Positions 56,216 to 64,000 of a stretch of 64,000 bases of DNA are shown one piece after another; the stretch's first letter is position 1; every line of letters begins with the position of its first letter. The notes under the pieces are model-generated. The model did no database searches. It saw nothing but the letters and a program-made list of their open reading frames with translations, and was not told the origin of the DNA. The stretch is from NCBI GenBank assembly GCA_963709175.1, contig CAVPVK010000003.1, positions 1,116,001-1,180,000 on the forward strand, written 5' to 3'. This stretch comes from JANXQG01 sp963709175 (lineage in GTDB: Bacteria > Planctomycetota > Planctomycetia > Pirellulales > Thermoguttaceae). Both the position numbers and the translations under genes were made by a program.

Positions 56216-56573
56216 GTTTTCATCCTGTGGTTTACTGAATCAAGACAATAACGTTAGCACGAAGGCGATCAGGCTACTCAAAAAGATAGAACACTCATGG
56301 GGTTCTGTGGCACGCTCGGAATAACGCCGAAATTATAAAATAGCCCCAAGAGTCGTCAATAGCCTGGCCGGCAAAGGCAACGCGATTTACCCTATTTTCC
56401 AGCCGCGTTCCCCCCGGGCAGGCATTCGATAATAGTTTGTACCCAGTACCGTTCCCTAACACGACAATCCATCATCCGTACTGAGTAAAAACTGCCATGG
56501 AGTGATGGCTAACTGTGATAGGTAACGGAAATGTTACTTGCAGTTGAAGGTTTTGCCAAACGGAGTGTTGGCG
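56216..56573. other. Leader and intergenic region between cysK and the encapsulin gene
   Basis: The region contains the promoter-like sequence described separately and an AT-rich leader. AGGA lies a few bases before the encapsulin start. I see no further ORF, no strong terminator after cysK and no clear riboswitch. Confidence 0.4.
56332..56359 (-). promoter_or_regulatory. Promoter-like sequence for encapsulin and desulfurase
   Basis: Read on the minus strand: TTGACG (56359-56354), a 16-base spacer, and TATAAT (56337-56332). Transcription would begin near 56325 and give a leader of about 110 bases before the encapsulin ATG. This is one of the best sigma-70-like matches in the window. It means shell and cargo can be expressed apart from cysK. 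Confidence 0.6.
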
Positions 56574-57563
56574 TCATAGGTTTGCTGCGGCAGGGCTTGC
56601 CGCAGGCGGCGCCGGGGCCGGTTCATTCGTCAATCCGGCGAACAACGGCGTGGAGAGGTAACGCTCACCAAAACTCGGGGCAAAGGTCACGACGACCTTA
56701 CCGCGATTTTCCGGCTTGGTCGCCACTCGCACAGCGGCTGCTACGTTAGCGCCAGAACTGATGCCGACGAGAATTCCCTCTTCGTTGGCCAGCCTTCTTG
56801 CCCACGCGAAGGCGTCGTCATTGCTGACCGTCTCCACGCCCGACAATAAGCTCGTGTCAAGATTCGCGGGCACGAAACCCGCGCCGATGCCCTGAATCTT
56901 GTGCGGTCCGGACTTCCCTCCGGAAATGACAGGCGAGTCGGCGGGCTCGACGGCGATCGCGCGGAAGTGCGGATTCTTGGAGCGAATATAACGTGTGACG
57001 CCCGTGATCGTGCCGCCAGTGCCCACGCCCGCCACAACGACGTCAATGCGACCGCCCGTGTCTTCCCAAATCTCGCGTCCCGTGGTCCGCTCGTGGACCT
57101 CGGGGTTCGCCGGGTTGTCGAATTGCTGGGGAATCCAGCTATTAGGGGTTGCCGCCGCCAACTCTTCGGCCTTGGCGATCGCGCCGCGCATGCCCTCTTT
57201 GGCCGGCGTGAGAACCAGGTTGGCTCCCAGCGAGCGGAGCAGGGCGCGGCGCTCGAGGCTCATGGACTCGGGCATGGTGAGCGTCAGCTTGTATCCTTTT
57301 GCCGCGGCGACAAAAGCCAGGGCAATGCCGGTATTACCGCTGGTGGGCTCGACGATATGCGTGTGCGGCTGAAGTATGCCCGCCTTCTCGGCGGTCTCGA
57401 TCATTGCCCGGCCGATGCGGTCCTTGACGCTGCTGAACGGGTTGAAGAACTCAAGCTTCAACAGAACCGTGGCGGCATCGGGGGGAACTACTCGGTTCAG
57501 CTTGACCAAAGGCGTGTCGAAAGTCGTTTCGACAATCGTGGCATAGGTTTTTTGGCGAGACAT
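56574..57563 (-). CDS. cysK: Cysteine synthase (O-acetylserine sulfhydrylase)
   Basis: This PLP enzyme of 329 residues makes cysteine from O-acetylserine and sulfide. PLP is carried by Lys47 in NPFSSVKDR; the substrate loop is PTSGNTGIALAF, the phosphate loop AGVGTGGTITG and the C-terminal active-site part VGISSGANVAAAV. AGGAGG lies just before the ATG. The last 19 residues are a Pro/Ala-rich tail (EPAPAPPAASPAAANL) unlike ordinary CysK and similar in character to the linker in the nearby desulfurase. It heads the operon that continues with the encapsulin and desulfurase, suggesting a cycle of cysteine synthesis and sulfur extraction. No serine acetyltransferase gene is in the window. Confidence 0.93.
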   Translation of the reverse strand: MSRQKTYATIVETTFDTPLVKLNRVVPPDAATVLLKLEFFNPFSSVKDRIGRAMIETAEKAGILQPHTHIVEPTSGNTGIALAFVAAAKGYKLTLTMPESMSLERRALLRSLGANLVLTPAKEGMRGAIAKAEELAAATPNSWIPQQFDNPANPEVHERTTGREIWEDTGGRIDVVVAGVGTGGTITGVTRYIRSKNPHFRAIAVEPADSPVISGGKSGPHKIQGIGAGFVPANLDTSLLSGVETVSNDDAFAWARRLANEEGILVGISSGANVAAAVRVATKPENRGKVVVTFAPSFGERYLSTPLFAGLTNEPAPAPPAASPAAANL

Positions 57564-57905
57564 ATGATCCTCCTGTTTTTGCTCGCAATGATGTGTAAGG
57601 GGCTAACGCAACATTCATGCCACGCGAATACTTTTCGAAAAATGCTGAATTGCCGGATAATCTGATGGTTCCCCGCCATTGCGTCTGCGGAAACACGCAA
57701 ATATCACGGACCATAGATGATATATGATTGTGTACCGTTAAATATGCTCCAGATAATTATCTGTATGCTTATCTTTGATCTTGCGTCTGCACCTTTAAGT
57801 ATGCGTGCTCGGCACCACCGGCTTGGACGCGGCAAACGTGATAGAATAGTCGTCGCAAAACGATACTCGTCTCGAAATTTCATTGATGCCCAGTATTGTT
57901 CCTGA
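57564..57905. other. Divergent control region between cysK and the iron-binding-protein gene
   Basis: No gene is supported. The region is AT-rich and contains a perfect 14-base palindrome (listed separately) about 140 bases before the plus-strand gene and 190 before cysK. It is the likely promoter region for both. Confidence 0.4.
57750..57763. promoter_or_regulatory. Perfect palindrome CAGATAATTATCTG (possible Fur-like operator)
   Basis: The 14-base palindrome contains GATAAT and ATTATC overlapping at the centre, which resembles half-sites of ferric-uptake-regulator boxes. It lies between divergent genes, one of which encodes an iron-type binding protein. The match to a full Fur box is incomplete, so another regulator (DtxR- or Rrf2-type) is possible. 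Confidence 0.45.
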
Positions 57906-58961
57906 ATGAGTCTTGCTATGTTGCCCACAACCCGTATTTCGCAATTCTCCACACGCTTCCGGTTAGTCCCAGCTCTCTTGCTTCCCGTCTTAGGTGGTTG
58001 TTGGACGTCCAGTGGGCCAGAAGTTGTTTGCTACTCGGCCCAGGACGAGGAATTCGCCAGGCCGGTTTTCGACGATTTCCATAAAACCACAGGAATTGCC
58101 GTAGAGCCCAAATGGGATGCCGAATCGAGCAAGACGGTCGGCTTGGCCAGCGACATCGTCGCCGAGTCCAAACGCCCGCGGTGTGATGTCTTTTGGAACA
58201 ATGAAATCCTTCTCACCATGCGCCTGGCCCGCAGTGGGCTGCTGGAAGCCTATCGCCCCAAGATCGCCGATCGCTTTCCGCCCATGTACCGTTCCAAAGA
58301 CGGTCTCTGGTACGGCATGGGCGCCCGGGCGAGGATCTTGCTGGTCAACAAGAAACGGCTGCCCAAGGAGCAGTGGCCGCAGTCGATCGTCGATCTGACC
58401 GACGCCAAGTGGAAAGGACGCATCGGCATGGCCAAGCCGCTGTTCGGCACCACGGCCACCCACGCGGCCTGTCTGTTCGCGGCCTGGGGCAATGAAAAGG
58501 CCAAGGACTTCTACAACCGGCTCAAGGCCAACGGGGTGCAGATCCTCTCCGGCAACAAACAGGTGGCCGAGGCGGTTTCGCAGGGGCAGATCGATTTCGG
58601 CGTTACCGACACCGACGACGCCTACGGCGAGGTCACCGGCGGCCAACCCGTCGAGATCATCTATCCGGACCAGGGAGCGGGACAGATCGGCACGCTGTAC
58701 ATCCCCAATACCTTGTCGGTAATCAAGGGCGCGCCGCACCCGGAAGCAGCCCGGCAGTTGGTCGATTATCTTCTCTCGCCGAAGGTGGAAACGCAACTGG
58801 CCGAGGGCCCCAGCGCCCAGGCCCCACTGGATGAGGACGTCAAGGTCCAACCGCCGATCAAGACGCCGCGACAAGTCCGTGCGATGGAGGTCGATTTCGA
58901 GAAGGCCGCCGAGAAGTGGGATGAGGCGGCCAAGTTTCTGAAAGAGCGGTTCTCGCTCTGA
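57906..58961 (+). CDS. Iron(III)-type ABC transporter substrate-binding lipoprotein
   Basis: This extracellular binding protein of 351 residues belongs to the AfuA/FutA/FbpA group. A lipoprotein signal ends LLPVLGGC, followed by VVCYSAQDEEFARPVFDDF, TGIAVEPKWDAES and RCDVFWNNE. The later blocks TDAKWKGRIGMAKPLFGTT and PEAARQLVDYLLSPKVE are family-typical, and Tyr residues that bind ferric iron in the group could lie among them. No permease or ATPase gene follows (lysS is next), so those parts must be elsewhere. Phosphonate or thiamine binding remains possible. Confidence 0.82.
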   Translation: MSLAMLPTTRISQFSTRFRLVPALLLPVLGGCWTSSGPEVVCYSAQDEEFARPVFDDFHKTTGIAVEPKWDAESSKTVGLASDIVAESKRPRCDVFWNNEILLTMRLARSGLLEAYRPKIADRFPPMYRSKDGLWYGMGARARILLVNKKRLPKEQWPQSIVDLTDAKWKGRIGMAKPLFGTTATHAACLFAAWGNEKAKDFYNRLKANGVQILSGNKQVAEAVSQGQIDFGVTDTDDAYGEVTGGQPVEIIYPDQGAGQIGTLYIPNTLSVIKGAPHPEAARQLVDYLLSPKVETQLAEGPSAQAPLDEDVKVQPPIKTPRQVRAMEVDFEKAAEKWDEAAKFLKERFSL

Positions 58962-59064
58962 TTGACATTGACCCAAGTGGCCATTCCACTACAATCCCGC
59001 CAGCCCCTATACTCTCCGCGGATAGAAACGCGGCGCTCGTAGTCCCGGCTTCACGAATCGGTTA

Positions 59065-59094
59065 AAGCGGTAATGAATTACCGCACTCCAAATC
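59065..59094. repeat. Hairpin repeat, copy 2 (GCGGTAAT-GA-ATTACCGC plus CTCCAAATC)
   Basis: This is the second copy of the element at 23838-23867. The stem is perfect (59067-59074 with 59077-59084). One G-C pair of copy 1 is replaced by T-A on both arms, so pairing is kept. It ends ten bases before the lysS start. The same 3' flank continues nearly identically. Confidence 0.65.
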
Positions 59095-59103
59095 GACAGT
59101 ACC

Positions 59104-60618
59104 ATGAGCGAAACAGAACCCAGCGAATCGCAGGACGGCGAAGGCCGATTGGAAGCCGCTCGCCGCGCGAAGCTGCGCAAAATACAAGACATGGGCATCG
59201 ACCCGTGGGGCCACCGCTTCGATAACCACCTGGCCATCGGCGCCATCCGCAGCCGCGAGAACGAGATCGTCGCCGCGCCGGCGACCGAGCCCGACAAACC
59301 GCCGAAACTCCAGGGGCCGAAGGTGCGGGCTGCCGGCCGGATCGTGCTGCTCCGCCGGGCCGGCAAGCTGATCTTCCTCGATCTGCACGACTGGACCGGG
59401 CGGATCCAGGTGGCGATCGGCATGAAACAGGTGGGCGAGCAGGCATGGGAACTGACCCAGCAGTTCGACCTGGGCGACTTGATCGGCGTCGACGGCGACC
59501 TCAGTCGCACCAAGGTCGGCGAGTTGACCATTTTCGCCTCCGAGGTCCACTTCCTCACGAAGTGCCTGGAGACCCCGCCGGAAAAGCACAAGGGCCTGAC
59601 CGATCCCGAGTTGCGGCAGCGGATGCGCTATCTCGACCTGATCCATACCGAGGGCCAATGGGAGCGATTCCTGCGGCGGACGAAGATCGTGCAGTCGATT
59701 CGCAACACGCTCGCCGGGGAAGGGTTCGTCGAAGTCGAGGGCCCGACGCTGCACGCCATTGCCGGCGGCGCGGCGGCACGACCCTTCGTCACGCACCACA
59801 ACGCCCTGGATATCGATCTGTTCCTCCGCATCGCCCTGGAACTGCACCTCAAGCGGTTGATGGTCGGCGGTGTGGAGCGGGTCTACGAGTTGGGGCGAGT
59901 CTACCGCAACGAAGGCATCGATGCCCGGCACAACCCCGAATTCACGATGTTGGAGCTCTACCAGGCCTACGGCGACTACCGCGCCATGATGGACCTGACC
60001 GAGAGGCTCATCGTCGAGGCCATTCGAGCCACCGGCCAGCCCTTGAAACTGCAATGGGGCGACAAGCAAATCGACTTCACGCCGCCCTTCGCCCGCAAGA
60101 CCTACGACGAGTTGTTCCTTGAGCACACCGGCATATCCGGTGACGACGCGGAAGGCATTGCGGTCCTGGCTCGGCAGATCGGCTTCGAGACGGCCAACCG
60201 CCACCCGGACGTGATCAAGAGCGAGGTCTTCGAGGCCAAGGTGGAGGACGCCCTCAGCGGGCCGATCTTTGTGATCGACTACCCGGCGAGCATCTGCCCT
60301 CTGACGAAGCGGAAGGCCGCAAATCCGGCCATTGCGGAGCGATTCGAGCTGTTCATCCACGGCATGGAATTGGCCAATGCCTACACGGAGCTAAACGACC
60401 CCGACTTGCAGGAGCAGCTTTTCACGCAGCAACTAGCCGGAATGCCGGAAGAGGAATCGATGGCCAAGATGGACCGCGATTTCATCCGCGCCATGCGGCA
60501 CGGCATGCCGCCCGCGGGCGGACTGGGCATCGGCATCGATCGACTGGTGATGCTGCTGACGAACACGCAGACTATAAGGGACGTGATACTGTTTCCGCTC
60601 TTGAGACCGGAAACGTAG
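59104..60618 (+). CDS. lysS: Lysyl-tRNA synthetase (class II)
   Basis: This class II synthetase of 504 residues charges tRNA-Lys. The N-terminal anticodon-binding OB domain (AGRIVLLRRAGKLIFLDLHD) is followed by motif 1 region (EGFVEVEGPTLHAIAGGAAA). Motif 2 follows in VYRNEGIDARHNPEFTMLE and motif 3 in GLGIGIDRLVMLL. Length matches LysS. The hairpin repeat directly precedes the gene and could affect its leader. Confidence 0.95.
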   Translation: MSETEPSESQDGEGRLEAARRAKLRKIQDMGIDPWGHRFDNHLAIGAIRSRENEIVAAPATEPDKPPKLQGPKVRAAGRIVLLRRAGKLIFLDLHDWTGRIQVAIGMKQVGEQAWELTQQFDLGDLIGVDGDLSRTKVGELTIFASEVHFLTKCLETPPEKHKGLTDPELRQRMRYLDLIHTEGQWERFLRRTKIVQSIRNTLAGEGFVEVEGPTLHAIAGGAAARPFVTHHNALDIDLFLRIALELHLKRLMVGGVERVYELGRVYRNEGIDARHNPEFTMLELYQAYGDYRAMMDLTERLIVEAIRATGQPLKLQWGDKQIDFTPPFARKTYDELFLEHTGISGDDAEGIAVLARQIGFETANRHPDVIKSEVFEAKVEDALSGPIFVIDYPASICPLTKRKAANPAIAERFELFIHGMELANAYTELNDPDLQEQLFTQQLAGMPEEESMAKMDRDFIRAMRHGMPPAGGLGIGIDRLVMLLTNTQTIRDVILFPLLRPET

Positions 60619-60621
60619 CAA

Positions 60622-60681
60622 ATGACAAATCACGAAATCCGAATGGCGAAAAACTCCCAGACGCTTCGTCATTCGTCATTT
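60622..60681. repeat. Short AT-rich imperfect inverted repeat after lysS
   Basis: AAATGACAAATCACGAA and, further on, TTCGTCATTCGTCATTT are complementary at 15 of 17 positions, with a second internal GAATGGCGAA segment. It sits between lysS and the transporter genes. Such ATGACGAA-type strings look like dispersed repeats; no T-run follows, so a plain terminator is unlikely. Confidence 0.4.
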
Positions 60682-60715
60682 CCTGAACCCTGACCCCTGA
60701 AACTCGCTCCTTCCC

Positions 60716-62266
60716 ATGTATAAGCTTCTCCTCTGCTGGCGTTACCTCCGCACGCGCTACATCGCTTTTGCTTCGATCATCAGCGTCATGCTCGGCGTGG
60801 CGACGATGATTATCGTCAACAGCGTCATGGCCGGCTTCAGCGACAAGATGCAGGCCCAGATCCGCGGCATCATCTGCGACGTGGTGCTGGAAAGCGGCGC
60901 GATGGAGGGTATGCGCGACCCCGACTGGCACATGGCGCAGATCCGCCGCGTCGCCGGCGACGACGTCGAGGCCATGACGCCCATTTGCGTGGTGACCGGA
61001 CTACTGACCTACCAGTGGCACGGCACCTGGGTAGCCAACCAGGTGCAGGTCATTGGCATCGACGAGAAGACACAGGGGGGCGTGAGCGACTTCGCCAAGT
61101 ACCTGCAGCACCCGGACAATCGCAAGGCAATGAGTTTCCTGCTGCACAAGGGCGGCTACGACCGGCACGACCACCTGGCCGAGGGCCCGACGCCCGAACG
61201 CCGCGAGATGGCTCTGGCCGGTTGGGAGAATCGCCGCCGCATGGCACTCGAGCAGGCCGAGCAGGAGCGGTTGTTGAAGAGTTCGACCCCGCCCGCGCTG
61301 CCGACCGGCGCGACCGTTCCTCCGCCCGATCCCTTTACCCGCGTTCCTCCGGCCGATCCCTTTCAGGCGCAAGCGGCCGAGCGAGGCAAGACCTTTGACC
61401 CGGCCAAGGAGCAGAACCCGGGCGTCGTGCTGGGCATAGCCATGTCGAGTTTCCGCCGGGCCGACGGCGAGGAGCACTTCCGCGTCTTGCCCGGCGAGGA
61501 CATCCAGCTGAGCTTCTACACTGCCGGCGCACCGCCGAAGATCGTCAGCGACAAGTTCACGATCGTCGACTTCTACGAGAGCAAGATGTTTGAATACGAC
61601 AACCAGTTCGTGTTCATGCCGATCAAGGAGCTGCAGAGGCTGCGAGGACTGGTCGATCCCACGACCGGGGTGGGCTTTGTTAACGCCATCGAGATCAAGA
61701 TTCGGCCCGGGGCCGACGGCAACGCCGTCCGCGACAAGCTCAAGGCCTCCTTCTCCGCCGGTTGGTACCACGTGGAGACCTGGCGCGACAAGCAAGGCGC
61801 CCTGCTGGCCGCCGTGCAAATGGAAACGACGATCCTCAACATCCTTCTCTTCCTGATCATCGCTGTGGCGGGCTTCGGCATCCTGGCAATTTTCTACATG
61901 ATCGTCGTGGAAAAGACTCGCGACATCGGCATCCTCAAATCGCTGGGGGCTTCCGGCCGCGGGGTGATGGGCATCTTCCTCGCTTACGGACTCTCGCTGG
62001 GCCTGGTCGGCTCCGGCGTGGGGCTGGTCTTGGGCCTGCTGTTTGTGCATTACATCAACGCCATCGCCGACGGACTGGGTTGGGTGATGGGCCGCCCCCT
62101 GTTCAATCCGGAGATCTACTACCTGTACCGGATCCCGACCATTATCTTCCCGGAGACGGTGGCATGGATCGTCGCCGGGGCGCTGGGTATCGCGGTGTTG
62201 GCGAGCGTGTTGCCCGCCTTGCGAGCGGCCCGATTGCATCCCGTGGAGGCATTGCGTTATGAGTGA
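60716..62266 (+). CDS. LolC/LolE-type FtsX-like ABC permease
   Basis: This protein of 516 residues is of the lipoprotein-release permease type. An N-terminal membrane segment (ASIISVMLGVATMIIVNSVM) is followed by a large extracytoplasmic domain. Three more segments at the end carry the FtsX pattern (IIAVAGFGILAIFYMIVVEKT, DIGILKSLGASGRGVMGIFL). A Pro-rich insertion (TPPALPTGATVPPPDPFT) in the periplasmic domain is unusual. Its stop overlaps the ATPase start by eight bases. The system would extract lipoproteins or another lipid-like substrate from the inner membrane. Confidence 0.88.
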   Translation: MYKLLLCWRYLRTRYIAFASIISVMLGVATMIIVNSVMAGFSDKMQAQIRGIICDVVLESGAMEGMRDPDWHMAQIRRVAGDDVEAMTPICVVTGLLTYQWHGTWVANQVQVIGIDEKTQGGVSDFAKYLQHPDNRKAMSFLLHKGGYDRHDHLAEGPTPERREMALAGWENRRRMALEQAEQERLLKSSTPPALPTGATVPPPDPFTRVPPADPFQAQAAERGKTFDPAKEQNPGVVLGIAMSSFRRADGEEHFRVLPGEDIQLSFYTAGAPPKIVSDKFTIVDFYESKMFEYDNQFVFMPIKELQRLRGLVDPTTGVGFVNAIEIKIRPGADGNAVRDKLKASFSAGWYHVETWRDKQGALLAAVQMETTILNILLFLIIAVAGFGILAIFYMIVVEKTRDIGILKSLGASGRGVMGIFLAYGLSLGLVGSGVGLVLGLLFVHYINAIADGLGWVMGRPLFNPEIYYLYRIPTIIFPETVAWIVAGALGIAVLASVLPALRAARLHPVEALRYE

Positions 62267-63038
62267 AGTGGCAACCCGAGTCAGCGGCGCCGCGCCGGCG
62301 GGGCACATTCCGTCGGCCAGCATCGTAGCGGCGATGCGGCAGTCCGGCAGCGGGCAGCAGTTGACGGCCAAGGGTCTGAAGAAGAACTACCGCAAGGGCC
62401 CCGTGGAAGTGCCGGTGCTGCGCGGCGTGAGCCTGTCGGTGCGACAGGGCGAGTTCCTGGCGATAGTCGGCCAGAGCGGCTGCGGCAAGACGACGCTCCT
62501 GCACCTGCTGGGCACGCTCGACGTGCCCGACGAGGGCGAGATCCACTTCGAGGGCCGGCGGATCGACAACATTTCCTCGGCCGAGCGCGACGGGCTGCGC
62601 AACCGCCGTTTCGGCATGATCTTCCAGTTCTACCATCTCTTGCCAGAACTGACGACCCTGGAGAATGTGCTGGCCCCGCTGATGATCACCCATGGGATTT
62701 GGAGCTACTGGCGCCAACGGCGGCAATTCCGGGACCTGGCTGCTGGAGTCTTGGACATGGTGGGGTTGGGGCATCGCCTCAAGCACCGGCCCCGCGAGTT
62801 GTCTGGAGGTGAAATGCAGCGGGTGGCCATTGCCCGTTCTCTGATCGCCCAGCCCAGCCTTTTATTGGCCGACGAGCCGACGGGCAATTTGGACCAGGAG
62901 AGCGGGCGGGAGATCATCAAGATCCTCCGCGGCTTGAACGAGCGGCAACTGCTGACTATAGTAATGGTTACGCACGACCCGGCCATCGCCGCGGCGGCCG
63001 ACCGTACGGTGCGTCTGGTGGACGGACGTGTGGCGTGA
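62259..63038 (+). CDS. lolD: LolD-type ABC transporter ATP-binding protein
   Basis: This ATPase of 259 residues is the partner of the preceding permease. Walker A GQSGCGKT is at 71-78, the signature LSGGEMQRVAIARSL and Walker B LLLADEPTGNLD follow, with VMVTHDPAIA near the end. The first 30 residues (Ala/Ser-rich) are extra to the usual domain. The frame start (ATG at 62259) overlaps the permease gene, so they are translationally coupled. Confidence 0.92.
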   Translation: MSEVATRVSGAAPAGHIPSASIVAAMRQSGSGQQLTAKGLKKNYRKGPVEVPVLRGVSLSVRQGEFLAIVGQSGCGKTTLLHLLGTLDVPDEGEIHFEGRRIDNISSAERDGLRNRRFGMIFQFYHLLPELTTLENVLAPLMITHGIWSYWRQRRQFRDLAAGVLDMVGLGHRLKHRPRELSGGEMQRVAIARSLIAQPSLLLADEPTGNLDQESGREIIKILRGLNERQLLTIVMVTHDPAIAAAADRTVRLVDGRVA

Positions 63039-63155
63039 GGCATCGGGAAAGAAGCCGCATTTCACCTCGCGAGGGCGTGCGCCTTTAGCGGCATGGTGGA
63101 CGCGAACCAACAAGAAACAGGGAAAAAGCGGCGATCGATTGCCGCAGTCCAAAGA

Positions 63156-64000
63156 ATGTTCCAAGTCTATATCGACGGCAACCTCTACGCCAAAGAGGAC
63201 GCCAAGATCAGCGTCTACGACCACGGTCTGCTTTATGGAGACGGCGTGTTCGAGGGTATCCGCAGCTACGGCGGCAAGGTCTTCCGCATGCAGGCCCATC
63301 TCGATCGCCTTTGGTGCTCCGCCAAGGCCATCCTGCTGGACATCCCGATGACCAAGGACGCGCTGGCCGGCGCTATCGAGCAGACGTTGGCGGTCAACGG
63401 CATTCAGGACGGCTACATCCGGGTCATCGTCACCCGAGGCGCCGGCTCGCTAGGCCTCGATCCCAATCACTGCCGCAATCCCCAGGTGATCATCATCACC
63501 GACTATATCTCCCTCTATCCGGAGGAATACTACCGCAATGGGCTGGAAATCGTTACGGTGAGCGTCGCCCGCAACCATCCCGCCGTGCTCAGCCCGCGGA
63601 TCAAATCGCTCAACTACCTCAACAACATCCTGGCCAAGATCGAGGGCCAGCAGGCGGGCTGCGTCGAGGCCCTCATGCTCAACCACAAGGGCGAGGTGGC
63701 CGAGTGCACCGGCGACAACATCTTCCTCGTTCGCGGCGGCGTCCTGCTCACGCCCTCGCTGGAATCGGGCATTCTCGAGGGCATCACCCGCGACGCGGTG
63801 ATCGAAATTGCGTGCGCGTCGGGCATCCCCGTCCGCGAGGTTCCCTTGACCAAGCACGACGTCTACGTGGCCGACGAGTGCTTTCTTACCGGAACCGCCG
63901 CCGAGGTGGTTCCCGTCGTCAAGGTTGACCGCCGCACGATCGGCACCGGTGTGCCCGGGCCGATCACGAGCAATCTCCGCGAGCGGTTCCACCAGCTGAC
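63156..64000 (+). CDS. ilvE: Branched-chain amino acid aminotransferase IlvE, partial (runs off window)
   Basis: This class IV aminotransferase is truncated by the window end after 281 codons. The early block VYDHGLLYGDGVFEGIRSYGG and the PLP lysine Lys150 in RIKSLNYLNN are clear. VAECTGDNIFLVRGG, the SGILEGITRD block and ECFLTGTAAEVVPV are characteristic, the last two near the usual end of the protein. An upstream in-frame ATG at 63093 would add 21 residues without known homology. It makes Val/Leu/Ile from the keto acids. Confidence 0.93.
   Translation, partial: MFQVYIDGNLYAKEDAKISVYDHGLLYGDGVFEGIRSYGGKVFRMQAHLDRLWCSAKAILLDIPMTKDALAGAIEQTLAVNGIQDGYIRVIVTRGAGSLGLDPNHCRNPQVIIITDYISLYPEEYYRNGLEIVTVSVARNHPAVLSPRIKSLNYLNNILAKIEGQQAGCVEALMLNHKGEVAECTGDNIFLVRGGVLLTPSLESGILEGITRDAVIEIACASGIPVREVPLTKHDVYVADECFLTGTAAEVVPVVKVDRRTIGTGVPGPITSNLRERFHQL

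Noticed and set aside
63028..63928. Short plus-strand frames overlapping the window's end
   Set aside because: The true ilvE frame has no stop before the end; these frames are shadows of it.

Overview
The window looks like a chromosomal piece of a planctomycete (Planctomycetota, probably Pirellulales-like). The grounds are three secreted sulfatases, a DUF1559-type prepilin-like protein, a giant autotransporter-repeat protein with a PEP-CTERM tail, HEAT-repeat exported proteins, a Tat-exported Gfo/Idh/MocA oxidoreductase, a large flagellar rod/hook operon, and a GC-rich sequence scattered with palindromic intergenic repeats. The lineage is inferred from gene content; no marker RNA gene is present.

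Layout. 0-10 kb: a sigma-54 activator with a small coupled CcbP-like protein, then sulfatases and a DUF1559 protein. 9.8-16.9 kb: one 2371-residue surface repeat protein. 17-21 kb: a sulfate ABC importer (binding lipoprotein, CysT, CysW, CysA). 21.5-25.7 kb (minus): transketolase, a PEP-CTERM remnant and a GT39/ArnT-like membrane glycosyltransferase. 26-31.5 kb: oxidoreductase, two HEAT proteins, an M20 peptidase and a deoxyribosyltransferase-like protein. 31.9-43.5 kb: flgF-flgG-flgA-flgH-flgI-flgJ-flgN-flgK-flgL followed directly by murD. 43.6-48.2 kb: cupin, ligA, guaC, a BON protein, a tiny basic ORF and a lone OmpR-type DNA-binding domain. 49-52.9 kb: a pyrimidine salvage cluster upp-nupC-deoA-cdd. 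52.9-57.6 kb (minus): cysK, a Family 2B-like encapsulin shell with an inserted cyclic-nucleotide-binding-like domain, and a cysteine desulfurase with a long disordered N-terminal extension typical of encapsulin cargo. 57.9-64 kb: an iron-type substrate-binding lipoprotein, lysS, a LolC/E-LolD transporter pair and a truncated ilvE that runs off the end.

The most notable system is the sulfur compartment operon cysK - encapsulin - cysteine desulfurase. It has its own promoter-like sequence before the shell gene and a CBS-domain gene remnant directly after the desulfurase. Together with the sulfatases and the sulfate importer, the window is rich in sulfur functions: sulfate release, uptake, cysteine synthesis and sulfur storage or mobilisation. 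Encapsulated desulfurases are already described as a class; what is less usual here is the arrangement with cysK, the CBS remnant and a palindromic operator shared with an iron-binding-protein gene.

A second theme is data quality. At least ten genes, including the essential ligA and all-intact-looking flagellar and transport genes, carry single-base frameshifts, both insertions and deletions. This fits sequencing or assembly indels better than decay, so I annotate them as full-length genes with shifted frames. A third theme is palindromic repeats, including one hairpin family with compensatory base changes between two copies 35 kb apart.
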